Shown: positions 28,454 through 37,980 of the stretch, one piece after another
How the letters are laid out: each line of letters starts with the position of its first letter
Position numbering within the stretch: the first letter of the stretch is position 1
From: Oscillospiraceae bacterium
Lineage (GTDB): Bacteria; Bacillota; Clostridia; Oscillospirales; Oscillospiraceae
Direction of reading: 5' to 3'
DNA length: 43,143 bases
Assembly: GCA_028691385.1 (NCBI GenBank)
Contig: JAQUZL010000002.1
Span: 1-43,143 of the forward strand
The notes under the pieces: generated by a model
Told to the model about the DNA's origin: nothing
Database searches by the model: none
Seen by the model: the letters and a program-made list of their open reading frames with translations, nothing else
Position numbers and translations under genes: made by a program

Positions 28454-30088
28454 ATGCCTGTTACGGACTTTTTAGAGAGAAACCACAAGCTCTATGGAGA
28501 TGACGTTGCGCTGGTGGAGCTGAACCCGGAGCTTCCGGACACCAGAAGAACTACTTGGATGGAATACGATTTGATTCAGCCCATGCCCTCGCAGCCCTAC
28601 CGCAGAGAGATCACCTGGAAGGTGTTTGATGAAAAAGCCAATCGCTTTGCCAATTTGCTGCTCTCGCGCGGCATCAAACGGGGTGATCATGTTGCAATTT
28701 TAATGTACAACTGTCTGGAGTGGCTGCCGATCTATTTTAGCATCCTCAAGGCGGGCGCAGTTGCTGTGCCGTTCAATTTCCGCTATGCCACCGAAGAAAT
28801 CGAATATTGCGCCAAGCTGGCGCAGGTAAATATGTTGGTGTTTGGGCCGGAATTTATCGGACGCATCGAGCCAATTGCGGACAAGCTGAGCCGTGGCCGC
28901 CTGCTGCTGTATGTCGGCGACAACTGCCCGAGCTTTGCCGAGAGCTATCGCGAGTTGGTGGCGGATTGCTCGAGCGAACCGCCTGCGGTGCTGGTGACAG
29001 ACGATGACGACGGCGCAATTTATTTCTCCTCCGGTACAACCGGCTTCCCCAAGGCAATTTTGCACAAGCACAGAAGCTTGACGCAGGCAGCCGAGATGGA
29101 GCAGAGGCATCATCTGACCACCAAGGACGACACATTTCTTTGCATTCCGCCGCTGTACCATACCGGCGCAAAGTTCCACTGGATGGGCTCTTTGATTTCC
29201 GGCAGCAAGGCGGTGCTGCTCAAGGGCACAAAACCGGAAGCCATCATGCGGGCAATTTCCGATGAACGGTGCACCATTGTCTGGCTGCTGGTGCCTTGGG
29301 CGCAGGATATTCTGGCGGCACTGGACAACGGCAGCTTGAAGTGCTCGGATTATCAGCTTTCCCAGTGGCGCCTGATGCATATTGGCGCGCAGCCGGTGCC
29401 GCCGTCGCTGATCAAGCGCTGGAAAGCCTATTTTCCGGCACATCAGTATGACACCAACTATGGACTCAGTGAGTCCACCGGCCCGGGCTGCGTGCATCTG
29501 GGGCTGGATAATATCCATAAGGTCGGAGCAATCGGCATACCGGGCTACCGCTGGGAGTGCAAGATTATTGATGAGCAGGGCAACGCAGTGCCCCAGGGTG
29601 GGATTGGAGAGCTGTGCGTCAAAGGCCCGGGACTCATGACCTGCTATTACAACAATCCACAGGCGACGGCAGAAACGCTGCGTGACGGCTGGCTGCTGAC
29701 CGGCGATATGGCACGGCAGGACGAGGACGGGTTCTATTATCTCGTCGACCGGAAGAAGGACGTGGTCATCTCCGGCGGCGAAAACCTCTACCCGGTGGAG
29801 ATTGAAAATTACATTCGCGGCTGCGACAAGGTGCTCGACGTGGCGGTGATCGGCTTGCCGGATGCGCGCCTTGGCGAAATTGCGGCGGCAGTGATCGAGG
29901 TTAAGAGCGGCTGCACCTGCACCGAGCAGGAGATCAGCGACTTCTGCAATGGCCTGCCACGCTATAAGCGTCCCAAAAAGGTGATTTTCGCGGAGATTCC
30001 GCGCAATGCGACCGGAAAAATCGAAAAAGTACGGCTGCGCGAACGCTATGGCGCGGTCAATCTGGTCGAGATGGAAAACGAAGCATAA
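28454..30088 (+). CDS. AMP-dependent synthetase/ligase (acyl-CoA synthetase family)
   Basis: IYFSSGTTGFPKAILHKHRSL, NYGLSESTGPG, GWLLTGDMARQDEDGFYYLVDRKKDVVISGGENLYPVEIE, PRNATGKIEK. Confidence 0.94.
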   Translation: MPVTDFLERNHKLYGDDVALVELNPELPDTRRTTWMEYDLIQPMPSQPYRREITWKVFDEKANRFANLLLSRGIKRGDHVAILMYNCLEWLPIYFSILKAGAVAVPFNFRYATEEIEYCAKLAQVNMLVFGPEFIGRIEPIADKLSRGRLLLYVGDNCPSFAESYRELVADCSSEPPAVLVTDDDDGAIYFSSGTTGFPKAILHKHRSLTQAAEMEQRHHLTTKDDTFLCIPPLYHTGAKFHWMGSLISGSKAVLLKGTKPEAIMRAISDERCTIVWLLVPWAQDILAALDNGSLKCSDYQLSQWRLMHIGAQPVPPSLIKRWKAYFPAHQYDTNYGLSESTGPGCVHLGLDNIHKVGAIGIPGYRWECKIIDEQGNAVPQGGIGELCVKGPGLMTCYYNNPQATAETLRDGWLLTGDMARQDEDGFYYLVDRKKDVVISGGENLYPVEIENYIRGCDKVLDVAVIGLPDARLGEIAAAVIEVKSGCTCTEQEISDFCNGLPRYKRPKKVIFAEIPRNATGKIEKVRLRERYGAVNLVEMENEA

Positions 30089-30090
30089 CC

Positions 30091-30130
30091 AAAAAATCCC
30101 CGGCTTCCTGAATCGGAAGTCGGGGATTTT
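30091..30130. terminator. Convergent terminator between acyl-CoA synthetase and PFOR genes
   Basis: AAAATCCCCGgCTTCC-TGAATC-GGAAGtCGGGGATTTT. Confidence 0.8.
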
Positions 30131-30132
30131 GC

Positions 30133-33100
30133 TTATTTGGTGCGTTCCAGCTTTACCAGATGTTCGTACTTTTCCTTTGCCTGTACTTCCGCTTCCGCGA
30201 ACAGCTTGCGCGCGCGGTCTGGGAAGGTGCGGTTGAGGGAGCTGTATCGAACCTCACTCATGATGTAATCGTTATAGTTTGCGCTGGGTTCGCCGGAATC
30301 CATATGGAATGGGCGCTCCTTGCGCGGGTCAAAGCGGAACAGATGCCAGTAGCCGGCCTCCACTGCGCGCTTCATGGTTTCCTGCGATTTGCCCATACCG
30401 GCCTTTGCGCCGTGATTGATGCACGGGGAATAGGCGATAATCAGCGATGGACCCGGATAGGCCTCCGCCTCCTGAATGGCCTGCACGGTCTGCTGATAGT
30501 CCGCGCCCATGGCAATCTGCGCCACATAGACATAGCCGTAGGCCATGGCAATTTGCGCCAAATCCTTTTTCTTCAGTTCCTTGCCCGCAGCGGTAAACTG
30601 GGCAACCGCGCCGGTCGGCGTGGCCTTGGAGGCCTGCCCGCCGGTGTTGGAATAGACCTCGGTGTCAAAGACGAACAGATTGACATTCTTGCCGGAAGCA
30701 AGCACGTGATCCACGCCGCCATAGCCAATGTCGTAGGCCCAGCCGTCGCCGCCGAAAATCCAGACGGACGGCTTCGGGAACAGGTCGCGCATGCTGTAAA
30801 TTTCCATTGCGGCGGGAGAACCGTCATCCAGCAGCTGCGCTTCCAGCTTCTTTGCGCTCTGCAGGGAATCCGGGCCGTTGTCCATACTGTTGAACCATGC
30901 CTGCGCCGCTGCGCGGGTGCGGGTGTGCGTATATTCATCGGCCAGCAGCTTGGAAATCAGGTCAATGAGCTTTGCGCGGCGCTGCTCAACGGCCAACTTC
31001 ATACCAAGGCCAAATTCGGCGTTATCCTCAAACAGCGAGTTTGCCCAAGCCGGCCCTTTGCCCTCGTGGTTGACGGTGTAGGGCGTGGTGGGAGCAGAAC
31101 CGCCCCAGATGGAGGAGCAGCCGGTGGCGTTGGCAATCATCATGCGTTCGCCGAAGAGCTGGGTGACCAGTTTTGCGTAGGGCGTTTCACCGCAGCCGGC
31201 GCACGCGCCGGAGAACTCGAACAGCGGCTGTTGGAACTGGGAACCCTTGACTGTGAAGCGGCTGTAGGGAACTTTCTTCTCGGAATAGTGTGCCACGGCA
31301 TAGTCGAACGAAGCCTGTTCCTTGCGCAGCGCATTGAGCGGCAGCATTTCCAGCGCTTTGTTTTTGGCCGGGCAGACATTGACGCAGGAGCCGCAGCCGG
31401 TGCAGTCCATGACCGAGGGAATAATGGAGAAATAATATTTTTCCATGCCCTTGCCGTTCATGCGCTTGGCCTTAATGTCCTCCGGTGCGGCGGCAAATTC
31501 CTTGCCGTCGAGGACAAACGGACGGATGACGCTGTGGGGGCAGACAAAGGCGCAGCGGTTGCACTGGACGCAGTTATCCGGAATCCATGCGGGCACCTGC
31601 GTGGCGATGCCGCGCTTTTCAAAGGCGGCAGAGCCTTGCGGCAGCGTGCCGTCGGCAATCTGCTGCGTTTTGGAAACCGGAATGGTGTCACCCAGCATGG
31701 CGTTGGAGGGAAACTGAATTTCGGTGGCAAATTCGTCCAACGCATCGTTGCCGGTGGGCTTAAAGTGCGCGGCGGGATGCTTGGCGGGCGCCGGATTCAT
31801 CCAGGATTCCGGCACGTCAATTTTGACAATATTGTCAAGGCCGGCGTCTACCGCGGCAAAGTTCATATTGATGACGTCGTCGCCCTTGTGGCCGTAGGAT
31901 GCAACAATGGCGTCCTTCATGTACTTGACGGCGTCGGCAATGGGGATAATGTCGGTCAGCTTGAAGAATGCGGACTGCAAAATGCTGTTATATTTATTGC
32001 CCAGCCCCAGCTTTTCGCCAAGACCTACTGCGTCGATGGTGTAAACCTGCACATGGTTTGCGGCAATATAGCGCTTGGCCTCGGCTGGCAGCTTCTTGTC
32101 AAGGGTCTTGAGATCATAGTTGCAGTTGATGAGGAAGATGCCGTTGGGCTTACAGTCCTGCGCCATCGGGTATTTTTCCAAATAGGCGGCATTGTGGCAG
32201 GCGACGAAATCCGACTCGGTGACGTAGTAGGTCGAGCGAATGCGCGCCGGGCCAAAGCGCAGATGGGAAACGGTTACGCCACCGGACTTTTTGGAGTCAT
32301 ACTGGAAATAGGCCTGCACATTGAGATCGGTGTGGTCACCGATGATTTTGATGGAGTTTTTGTTGGCGCCGACCGTACCGTCCGAGCCAAGTCCCCAGAA
32401 TTTGCAGGACTTATTCTCCGGCGGCTGGGTGTCAATGTGGCGCTCGATCGGCAGCGACAGATGGGTCACATCGTCGTCGATGCCGATGGTAAACGGGTGC
32501 TGCGGCTCGTCTTTCATCATGTTCAGGTAGACTGCGACGTAGCAGGCAGGGCCGGTATCCTTAGAACCGAGGCCATAGCGGCCACCATAGACGGGCACAG
32601 CGCCAAATTCGGTGCCGTGGAGTGCGGCGATGACGTCGAGATACAGCGGCTCGCCGATAGAGCCCGGCTCCTTGGTGCGGTCGAGTACGGAAATCTTTTT
32701 GACGGTTTTCGGCAGCACGGCAGTTAAGTACTTGGCGGAGAACGGACGGTACAGATGCACGTTAATCATGCCGACCTTTTCGCCCTGACCGGTGAGGTAA
32801 TCCACCACTTCCTTGATGGCGTCGCAGCCGGAGCCCATGGCGATGATGACATATTCTGCGTCGGGGCAGCCGTAATAACCAAAGGGCTTGTATTCGGTGC
32901 CGAGCTTCTCGTTCACCTTATCCATATAGGACGCAACAATATCAGGAAATGCGTCATAGTGCAGGTTGCTGGCCTCGCGCGTCTGGAAGAAGATATCCGG
33001 ATTCTGCGCCGAGCCCTTCAGCACAGGATGGTTGGGATTGAGCGCCGAAGCGCGGAAGCTGTTCAGCGCGTCTGTGTCAACCATGGCGCGCAGGTCATCA

Positions 33101-33663
33101 TAATCCCAGACGCCGATTTTCTGAATCTCATGGGAGGTGCGGAAGCCGTCAAAGAAGTGCAGAACGGGCATGTGCCCCGCGATGGCGGTCAGGTGCGCCA
33201 CAGCGCCAAGATCCATGACCTGCTGCGGATTGGAAGAGGCCAGCATGGCATAGCCGGTGCTGCGGCAGGACATGACGTCGGAATGGTCGCCGAAAATGCA
33301 CAGCGCATGGGTGGCCAGCGTTCTTGCCGAAACGTGAACCACGCTCGGCAGTCGCTCTGCGGCAATTTTATACATGTTGGGAATCATCAGCAGCAGACCC
33401 TGGGACGCGGTGTAGGTCGTGGTGAGCGCGCCGGCCAGCAGCGAGCCGTGCACTGCGCCGGACGCGCCGCCTTCGGACTGCATTTCTGAAATTCGGACAG
33501 GTTGGTTGAAGATGTTCTTTTTGCCGTTGGCAGACCATTTGTCCGTCAGCTCGGCCATGACAGAAGACGGAGTGATGGGATAGATGGCGGCAACTTCGGT
33601 GAATGCGTAAGAAACATGCGCAGCAGCGGTATTGCCGTCCATAGACTTCAAGGCTCTTGTCAT
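30133..33663 (-). CDS. nifJ: Pyruvate:ferredoxin (flavodoxin) oxidoreductase
   Basis: MTRALKSMDGNTAAAHVSYAFTEVAAIYPITPSS, two ferredoxin motifs (CVQCNRCAFVCPH; CTGCGSCVNVCPAKNKAL), TPP domain GDGWAYDIGYGG, YSNTGGQASKATPTGA; AGGAGG SD before ATG 33663. Confidence 0.97.
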   Translation of the reverse strand: MTRALKSMDGNTAAAHVSYAFTEVAAIYPITPSSVMAELTDKWSANGKKNIFNQPVRISEMQSEGGASGAVHGSLLAGALTTTYTASQGLLLMIPNMYKIAAERLPSVVHVSARTLATHALCIFGDHSDVMSCRSTGYAMLASSNPQQVMDLGAVAHLTAIAGHMPVLHFFDGFRTSHEIQKIGVWDYDDLRAMVDTDALNSFRASALNPNHPVLKGSAQNPDIFFQTREASNLHYDAFPDIVASYMDKVNEKLGTEYKPFGYYGCPDAEYVIIAMGSGCDAIKEVVDYLTGQGEKVGMINVHLYRPFSAKYLTAVLPKTVKKISVLDRTKEPGSIGEPLYLDVIAALHGTEFGAVPVYGGRYGLGSKDTGPACYVAVYLNMMKDEPQHPFTIGIDDDVTHLSLPIERHIDTQPPENKSCKFWGLGSDGTVGANKNSIKIIGDHTDLNVQAYFQYDSKKSGGVTVSHLRFGPARIRSTYYVTESDFVACHNAAYLEKYPMAQDCKPNGIFLINCNYDLKTLDKKLPAEAKRYIAANHVQVYTIDAVGLGEKLGLGNKYNSILQSAFFKLTDIIPIADAVKYMKDAIVASYGHKGDDVINMNFAAVDAGLDNIVKIDVPESWMNPAPAKHPAAHFKPTGNDALDEFATEIQFPSNAMLGDTIPVSKTQQIADGTLPQGSAAFEKRGIATQVPAWIPDNCVQCNRCAFVCPHSVIRPFVLDGKEFAAAPEDIKAKRMNGKGMEKYYFSIIPSVMDCTGCGSCVNVCPAKNKALEMLPLNALRKEQASFDYAVAHYSEKKVPYSRFTVKGSQFQQPLFEFSGACAGCGETPYAKLVTQLFGERMMIANATGCSSIWGGSAPTTPYTVNHEGKGPAWANSLFEDNAEFGLGMKLAVEQRRAKLIDLISKLLADEYTHTRTRAAAQAWFNSMDNGPDSLQSAKKLEAQLLDDGSPAAMEIYSMRDLFPKPSVWIFGGDGWAYDIGYGGVDHVLASGKNVNLFVFDTEVYSNTGGQASKATPTGAVAQFTAAGKELKKKDLAQIAMAYGYVYVAQIAMGADYQQTVQAIQEAEAYPGPSLIIAYSPCINHGAKAGMGKSQETMKRAVEAGYWHLFRFDPRKERPFHMDSGEPSANYNDYIMSEVRYSSLNRTFPDRARKLFAEAEVQAKEKYEHLVKLERTK

Positions 33664-33712
33664 TTGATATCCTCCTAAAGCGGCTGCGATGGATGCAGCC
33701 TTCTTGATACTC

Positions 33713-33741
33713 ATTTTATCAGTAAATTTGAAATTTGTAAA
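33713..33741 (-). promoter_or_regulatory. Promoter for nifJ: TTTACA-17-TAAAAT (minus)
   Basis: Minus -35 33741-33736, -10 33718-33713, 17-nt spacer. Confidence 0.6.
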
Positions 33742-33832
33742 TATTACACAAGCGAAAAGATGCGATTTTGTACATTTCAACAACTATTGGATAGGAAAAA
33801 TTGAATTTACGAAAAGAATGCATAAAGGGAAA

Positions 33833-33861
33833 TTGAATTTTATGACGTTATAGGGTATGAT
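33833..33861 (+). promoter_or_regulatory. Promoter for comM: TTGAAT-17-TATGAT
   Basis: -35 33833-33838, -10 33856-33861; overlaps the ORF-track start at 33857, arguing for a later start. Confidence 0.6.
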
Positions 33862-33895
33862 AAACACGATATTTGTAGAATTAGGCGGTGAGTGC

Positions 33896-35410
33896 GTGCT
33901 CTATAATGTGACTTCCATGGGAATCAGCGGGATTGACGGCTACATGGTTTCTGTGGAGTGCTATATTTCCAACGGCCTGCCGGAGTTTGACGTGGTGGGT
34001 TTGCCGGATGCGGCGGTCAAGGAATCGCGGGAACGCGTGCGCGCTGCCATCAAAAACTGCGGCTTCAAATTTCCGGTCAGCCGGATTACGCTGAATCTTG
34101 CGCCGGCCGGAACAAAAAAATCCGGCACCTTATATGATCTGCCGATTTTAATCGGCATTCTGGCCGCAAGCGGCGAGCTGAAGCTGCCCAAAAAACGCAG
34201 CGCATTTTTGGGAGAGCTGAGCCTGGAGGGCGTTCTGCGCCCGGTGCGTGGTGTGCTGCCCATGGCGATTGCCGCCGCCAAGTCCGGGATTGAGGAACTG
34301 TATGTGCCGGAACAAAATGCAGCGGAGGCGACGCTTGCGGAAAATGCGACGGTTTTTCCTGTCCATGACGTGCGCCAGCTGGTTGCGCACTTGACGGGCG
34401 AAGCGCCCATTGCGCCGGCGCCATTATGGATGCCCCAGCGTTCACACCGGCTGATGCCGGATTTTGCGGACGTCAAGGGGCAGGACAGCGTCAAGCGCGC
34501 GCTGGAGGTTGCCGCGGCCGGCTCACACAATATTTTGCTAATTGGCCCGCCCGGCTCCGGCAAGAGTATGCTGGCAAAGCGCCTGCCGTCCATTCTGCCC
34601 AACATGACCCGCGAGGAAGCGCTGGAGGTGACAGAGGTGCACTCGGTTGCGGGGATGCTTCCGCAGGACGCGCCGATGATGACCGAGCGGCCGTTTCGCC
34701 ACCCGCATCACACGGTTTCCGCCATCGCCCTTGCCGGCGGCGGCAGCGCGCTGAAGCCGGGTGAAATATCCCTTGCAAATCAGGGCGTGCTCTTTTTGGA
34801 CGAATTGCCGGAATTTCGCTCCGACGCGCTGGAGATTTTGCGACAGCCGCTGGAAGACGGCCGCGTGACCATTTCCCGCGTCAACGGTACGGTGGAATAT
34901 CCCAGTCAGTTTATGCTGGTGTGCGCAATGAATCCCTGCAAGTGCGGCTGGTATGGCCATCCGACGAGAAGGTGCACCTGTACGCCGGATGGGGTGCGGC
35001 GCTATCAAAGCCGGGTATCCGGCCCGCTACTTGACCGCATTGACATTATGATTGAGGTACCTGCGGTGGAGTTTGAAGATTTGCGCGCCAAAGCGAGCGG
35101 GGAAGCGTCTGCGCCAATCAAGGCGCGTGTCGATGCCGCGCGCGCCTTGCAGACCGCACGCTTTGCAGGCAGCGCAATGCGCAGCAACGCCCAGATGGGG
35201 CCTGCGGAAACACAGCGATTTTGCCGCTTGGACGATACCTGTGCGGCGCTGATGAAACAGGCCTTTGCGCGCCTGAACATGACTGCGCGCAGCTATGACC
35301 GCGTTTTGAAGGTGGCGCGTACCATTGCCGATTTGTCCGGCAGCGCGGAGATCGCGCCGGAGCACATTGCCGAAGCAATTCAGTACCGGACGATGGAGCT
35401 TGGAAAATGA
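33896..35410 (+). CDS. comM: YifB/ComM family Mg-chelatase-like AAA+ ATPase
   Basis: GTG start VLYNVTSMGISGIDGYMVSVECYISNGLPEFDVVGLPDAAVKESRERVRAAIKNCGF; Walker A GPPGSGKSML; NPCKCGWYGHPTRRCTC. Confidence 0.93.
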   Translation: MLYNVTSMGISGIDGYMVSVECYISNGLPEFDVVGLPDAAVKESRERVRAAIKNCGFKFPVSRITLNLAPAGTKKSGTLYDLPILIGILAASGELKLPKKRSAFLGELSLEGVLRPVRGVLPMAIAAAKSGIEELYVPEQNAAEATLAENATVFPVHDVRQLVAHLTGEAPIAPAPLWMPQRSHRLMPDFADVKGQDSVKRALEVAAAGSHNILLIGPPGSGKSMLAKRLPSILPNMTREEALEVTEVHSVAGMLPQDAPMMTERPFRHPHHTVSAIALAGGGSALKPGEISLANQGVLFLDELPEFRSDALEILRQPLEDGRVTISRVNGTVEYPSQFMLVCAMNPCKCGWYGHPTRRCTCTPDGVRRYQSRVSGPLLDRIDIMIEVPAVEFEDLRAKASGEASAPIKARVDAARALQTARFAGSAMRSNAQMGPAETQRFCRLDDTCAALMKQAFARLNMTARSYDRVLKVARTIADLSGSAEIAPEHIAEAIQYRTMELGK

Positions 35411-35447
35411 TCCTGTATCCAGATACTGGCCAAAACAGGAGGCGCAT

Positions 35448-36221
35448 ATGAAGAATAAGATCCATAGGCTGCTGCGCCAAACATCAGGCTTTACGCTGAT
35501 GGAGCTGCTGCTGGCGGTGGCAATTATCGGAGCACTGGCCGCTATCGCGATGCCGGCGCTTTCCACACAGATTGAAGGTGCGCGCGCGTCGGTGTGCGAG
35601 ATGAATCGCAGCGCGCTTTATACATACCTCTCCACACAGAAGGTGATTGCGCGGTATGCGTCGTTGGAAGAGGCCTACCAGGATATGACTGCGGAACAAA
35701 AAGAATCCTACGGATGCCCGAGTCACGGTACCATTGCCGTTTCAAAAAACACCGTTACCTGCACCAAGCACGTACCCGGCAGCGATATGGATGCAATCAT
35801 GGAGACGGTTGGTTCTATGGGGCCTTCCAGCAATGGCTTTGACGCCATACGCACGTTTTATGAGGCGAACGGAAATGCCCTGCCGGAACTGAAAAAGGAC
35901 AGCACCGTCTGGAACACGCTGTTTGGCGACCGGGCGCTGCACCAGAATCCCTCGGTGCTCTATTGGCGACCGTCGCGCATGCTCATCAACGGCAAAGAAT
36001 CGTATGTGCTCTTTGCCAGTGCGGTAGCGTATGTTCCCAGCCAGTCCAATAACAGCGGCATCAACGCCGCTTGGAGCGGCTTTGCCTGTTACTATAATGG
36101 CGTTTATTATGTATCCACCAAGGCAAACTATAAAGGCGATATGGATAACGCATCGGTTGCCGGCTGCGGGGATCCGGTGGAAACATGGCTGCAGTCCCAT
36201 TACTGGAAAAAGGTTTCCTGA
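35448..36221 (+). CDS. Type IV pilin-like (pseudopilin) protein with class III signal peptide
   Basis: RQTSG|FTLMELLLAVAIIGALAAIAMPAL with Glu at +5; AGGAGG SD. Confidence 0.9.
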   Translation: MKNKIHRLLRQTSGFTLMELLLAVAIIGALAAIAMPALSTQIEGARASVCEMNRSALYTYLSTQKVIARYASLEEAYQDMTAEQKESYGCPSHGTIAVSKNTVTCTKHVPGSDMDAIMETVGSMGPSSNGFDAIRTFYEANGNALPELKKDSTVWNTLFGDRALHQNPSVLYWRPSRMLINGKESYVLFASAVAYVPSQSNNSGINAAWSGFACYYNGVYYVSTKANYKGDMDNASVAGCGDPVETWLQSHYWKKVS

Positions 36222-36267
36222 CGCGGCTGCGCGATGGACGATAAAATCTATTTTTGGAGGAATCCAC

Positions 36268-37446
36268 TTGAACGAATTATTTTTACTGAAGCTTGGCGAA
36301 ATTGTGCTGAAAGGGCAGAATCGCCGCAGCTTTGAAAAACAGCTGACCAGCAACATTGCCCGCCGTTTGCGCGGCTATGGCGATTTTCAGATCTCTCTTG
36401 TACAGTCCACCGTCTATGTGGAGCCGGAAAATGAGGATTGCGATCTCGATGCGGCGTGGGACGCCTGCGGCGCGGTGTTCGGCGTCGTGAGCCGTAACCG
36501 CTGCCGTGCCTGCGAAAAGGATATGGATCGCATTTTTGACACCGTGCTGGATTACCTCGGCGATGAACTGACCACGCAGAGCAGCTTTAAGGTGGAATCG
36601 AAGCGCTCGGACAAGCGCTTTCCGCTGAATTCCATCCAGATTTCGCAGGATATTGGCGGCCGACTGGCCGACGCCTTCCCGCAGGTCAAGGTGGATGTGC
36701 ATCATCCGGCCTATACCGTCATGGTGGAGGTGCGGGAAAAAGCTGCCTATGTCCATGGCCCGGCGGTGCCGGGCGCGGGCGGCCTGCCCACCGGCATGGG
36801 AAATAAGGCGGCGGTGCTGCTTTCCGGCGGCATTGACAGCCCGGTGGCCGGGTATATGATGGCCAAGCGCGGCATGGAGATCGAGTGCGTCCACTTCTTC
36901 TCTTATCCGTATACCTCGCTGCGCGCCAAGGAAAAGGTGCTGGAGCTTGCGCGGCTCATGTGCAAATACTGCGGCCGCATGACGGTGGACGTGGTCGGCT
37001 TCACCGAGATTCAGGAGGCCATTCGCGACCAATGCCCCGAGGAATACTTTACGCTGATTATGCGCCGGTTTATGATGCGCATTGCCCAGCGGATTGGACA
37101 GGATCACGGCTGCCGCTGTCTGGTCACGGGCGAAAGCCTTGGGCAGGTTGCCAGCCAGACAATGGAAGCCATTTGCGTCACCGATGCGGTTTGTGAAATC
37201 CCGGTTTTTCGACCGGCCATCGGCCTGGACAAAGAGGAAATCGTCACCATTGCCCGGCGAATTGGCACGATGGAAACCTCCATTTTGCCATACGAGGATT
37301 GCTGTACCGTCTTTACGCCAAAGCATCCCAAAACCAAGCCGAATCTGCAGATTGTGATGGAGGCGGAGCAAAACATGGACGTTGAGGGTCTGATTGCCCG
37401 CGCCATAGAAAGCACGGAAAAGGTGACCGTGAAGTACTATGGATGA
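36268..37446 (+). CDS. thiI: tRNA 4-thiouridine synthase
   Basis: TTG start after GGAGG; LFLLKLGEIVLKGQNRRSFE, VLLSGGIDSPVAGYMMAKRG (PP-loop), LVTGESLGQVASQTMEA, LPYEDCCTVFTPKHPKTKP. Confidence 0.95.
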   Translation: MNELFLLKLGEIVLKGQNRRSFEKQLTSNIARRLRGYGDFQISLVQSTVYVEPENEDCDLDAAWDACGAVFGVVSRNRCRACEKDMDRIFDTVLDYLGDELTTQSSFKVESKRSDKRFPLNSIQISQDIGGRLADAFPQVKVDVHHPAYTVMVEVREKAAYVHGPAVPGAGGLPTGMGNKAAVLLSGGIDSPVAGYMMAKRGMEIECVHFFSYPYTSLRAKEKVLELARLMCKYCGRMTVDVVGFTEIQEAIRDQCPEEYFTLIMRRFMMRIAQRIGQDHGCRCLVTGESLGQVASQTMEAICVTDAVCEIPVFRPAIGLDKEEIVTIARRIGTMETSILPYEDCCTVFTPKHPKTKPNLQIVMEAEQNMDVEGLIARAIESTEKVTVKYYG

Positions 37447-37918
37447 GTTGGCGCAGCGCGCGGTTGCGCGGTTGAAGCAAGCGGAAAAAACACTTGCCAC
37501 GGCGGAATCCTGCACGGGCGGGCTGCTGGGCAAGCTGATTACGGATGTTTCTGGTAGCTCCGCCGTCTATCCCGGCGGCGTGATTTCCTATTCCAATGGC
37601 GTCAAGCACAATTTGCTTGGCGTTTCACAGGAAAATCTTGACGCCTTTGGCGCGGTGTCAGAACCGGTAGCGCGCCAGATGGCGCATGGCGCGCGCCGCG
37701 CAATTGGCGCGGATATCGGCATTGGCGTCACGGGCATTGCCGGGCCCAACAGCGACGATACAAAAAAGCCGGTCGGTCTTGTGTATCTTTGCCTGGAGGA
37801 CGACCACGGCAGTATTTGCCGGGAGCTGCACCTGCATGGCGCGCGGGACGAAATTCGCAGCGCATCCGCGCAGGCCGCGTTGGAGCTGCTGCTCGAAGCA
37901 TTGGATGGCGTCCATTAA
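37439..37918 (+). CDS. pncC: CinA C-terminal family (nicotinamide-nucleotide amidohydrolase)
   Basis: TLATAESCTGGLLGKLITDVSGSSAVYPGGVISYSNGVKHNLLGV, GIGVTGIAGPNSDDTKKPVGLVYL. Confidence 0.94.
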   Translation: MDELAQRAVARLKQAEKTLATAESCTGGLLGKLITDVSGSSAVYPGGVISYSNGVKHNLLGVSQENLDAFGAVSEPVARQMAHGARRAIGADIGIGVTGIAGPNSDDTKKPVGLVYLCLEDDHGSICRELHLHGARDEIRSASAQAALELLLEALDGVH

Positions 37919-37922
37919 AACA

Positions 37923-37970
37923 GAAAACGGCGGGCAGCAAACCGGATTCGGTTTGCTGCCCTCCGTTTTC
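37923..37970. terminator. Convergent terminator
   Basis: GAAAACGG-C-GGGCAGCAAACCG...CGGTTTGCTGCCC-T-CCGTTTTC. Confidence 0.85.
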
Positions 37971-37980
37971 TTGTAGGAAA

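Noticed and set aside
30160-32727. 855-aa plus-strand ORF opposite nifJ
   Set aside because: Antisense shadow of a clearly coding PFOR gene; GC-rich codon bias leaves the opposite frame open. No family motifs.
36283-37533. 416-aa minus-strand ORF opposite thiI
   Set aside because: Shadow ORF over thiI/pncC; His/Arg-rich antisense translation.
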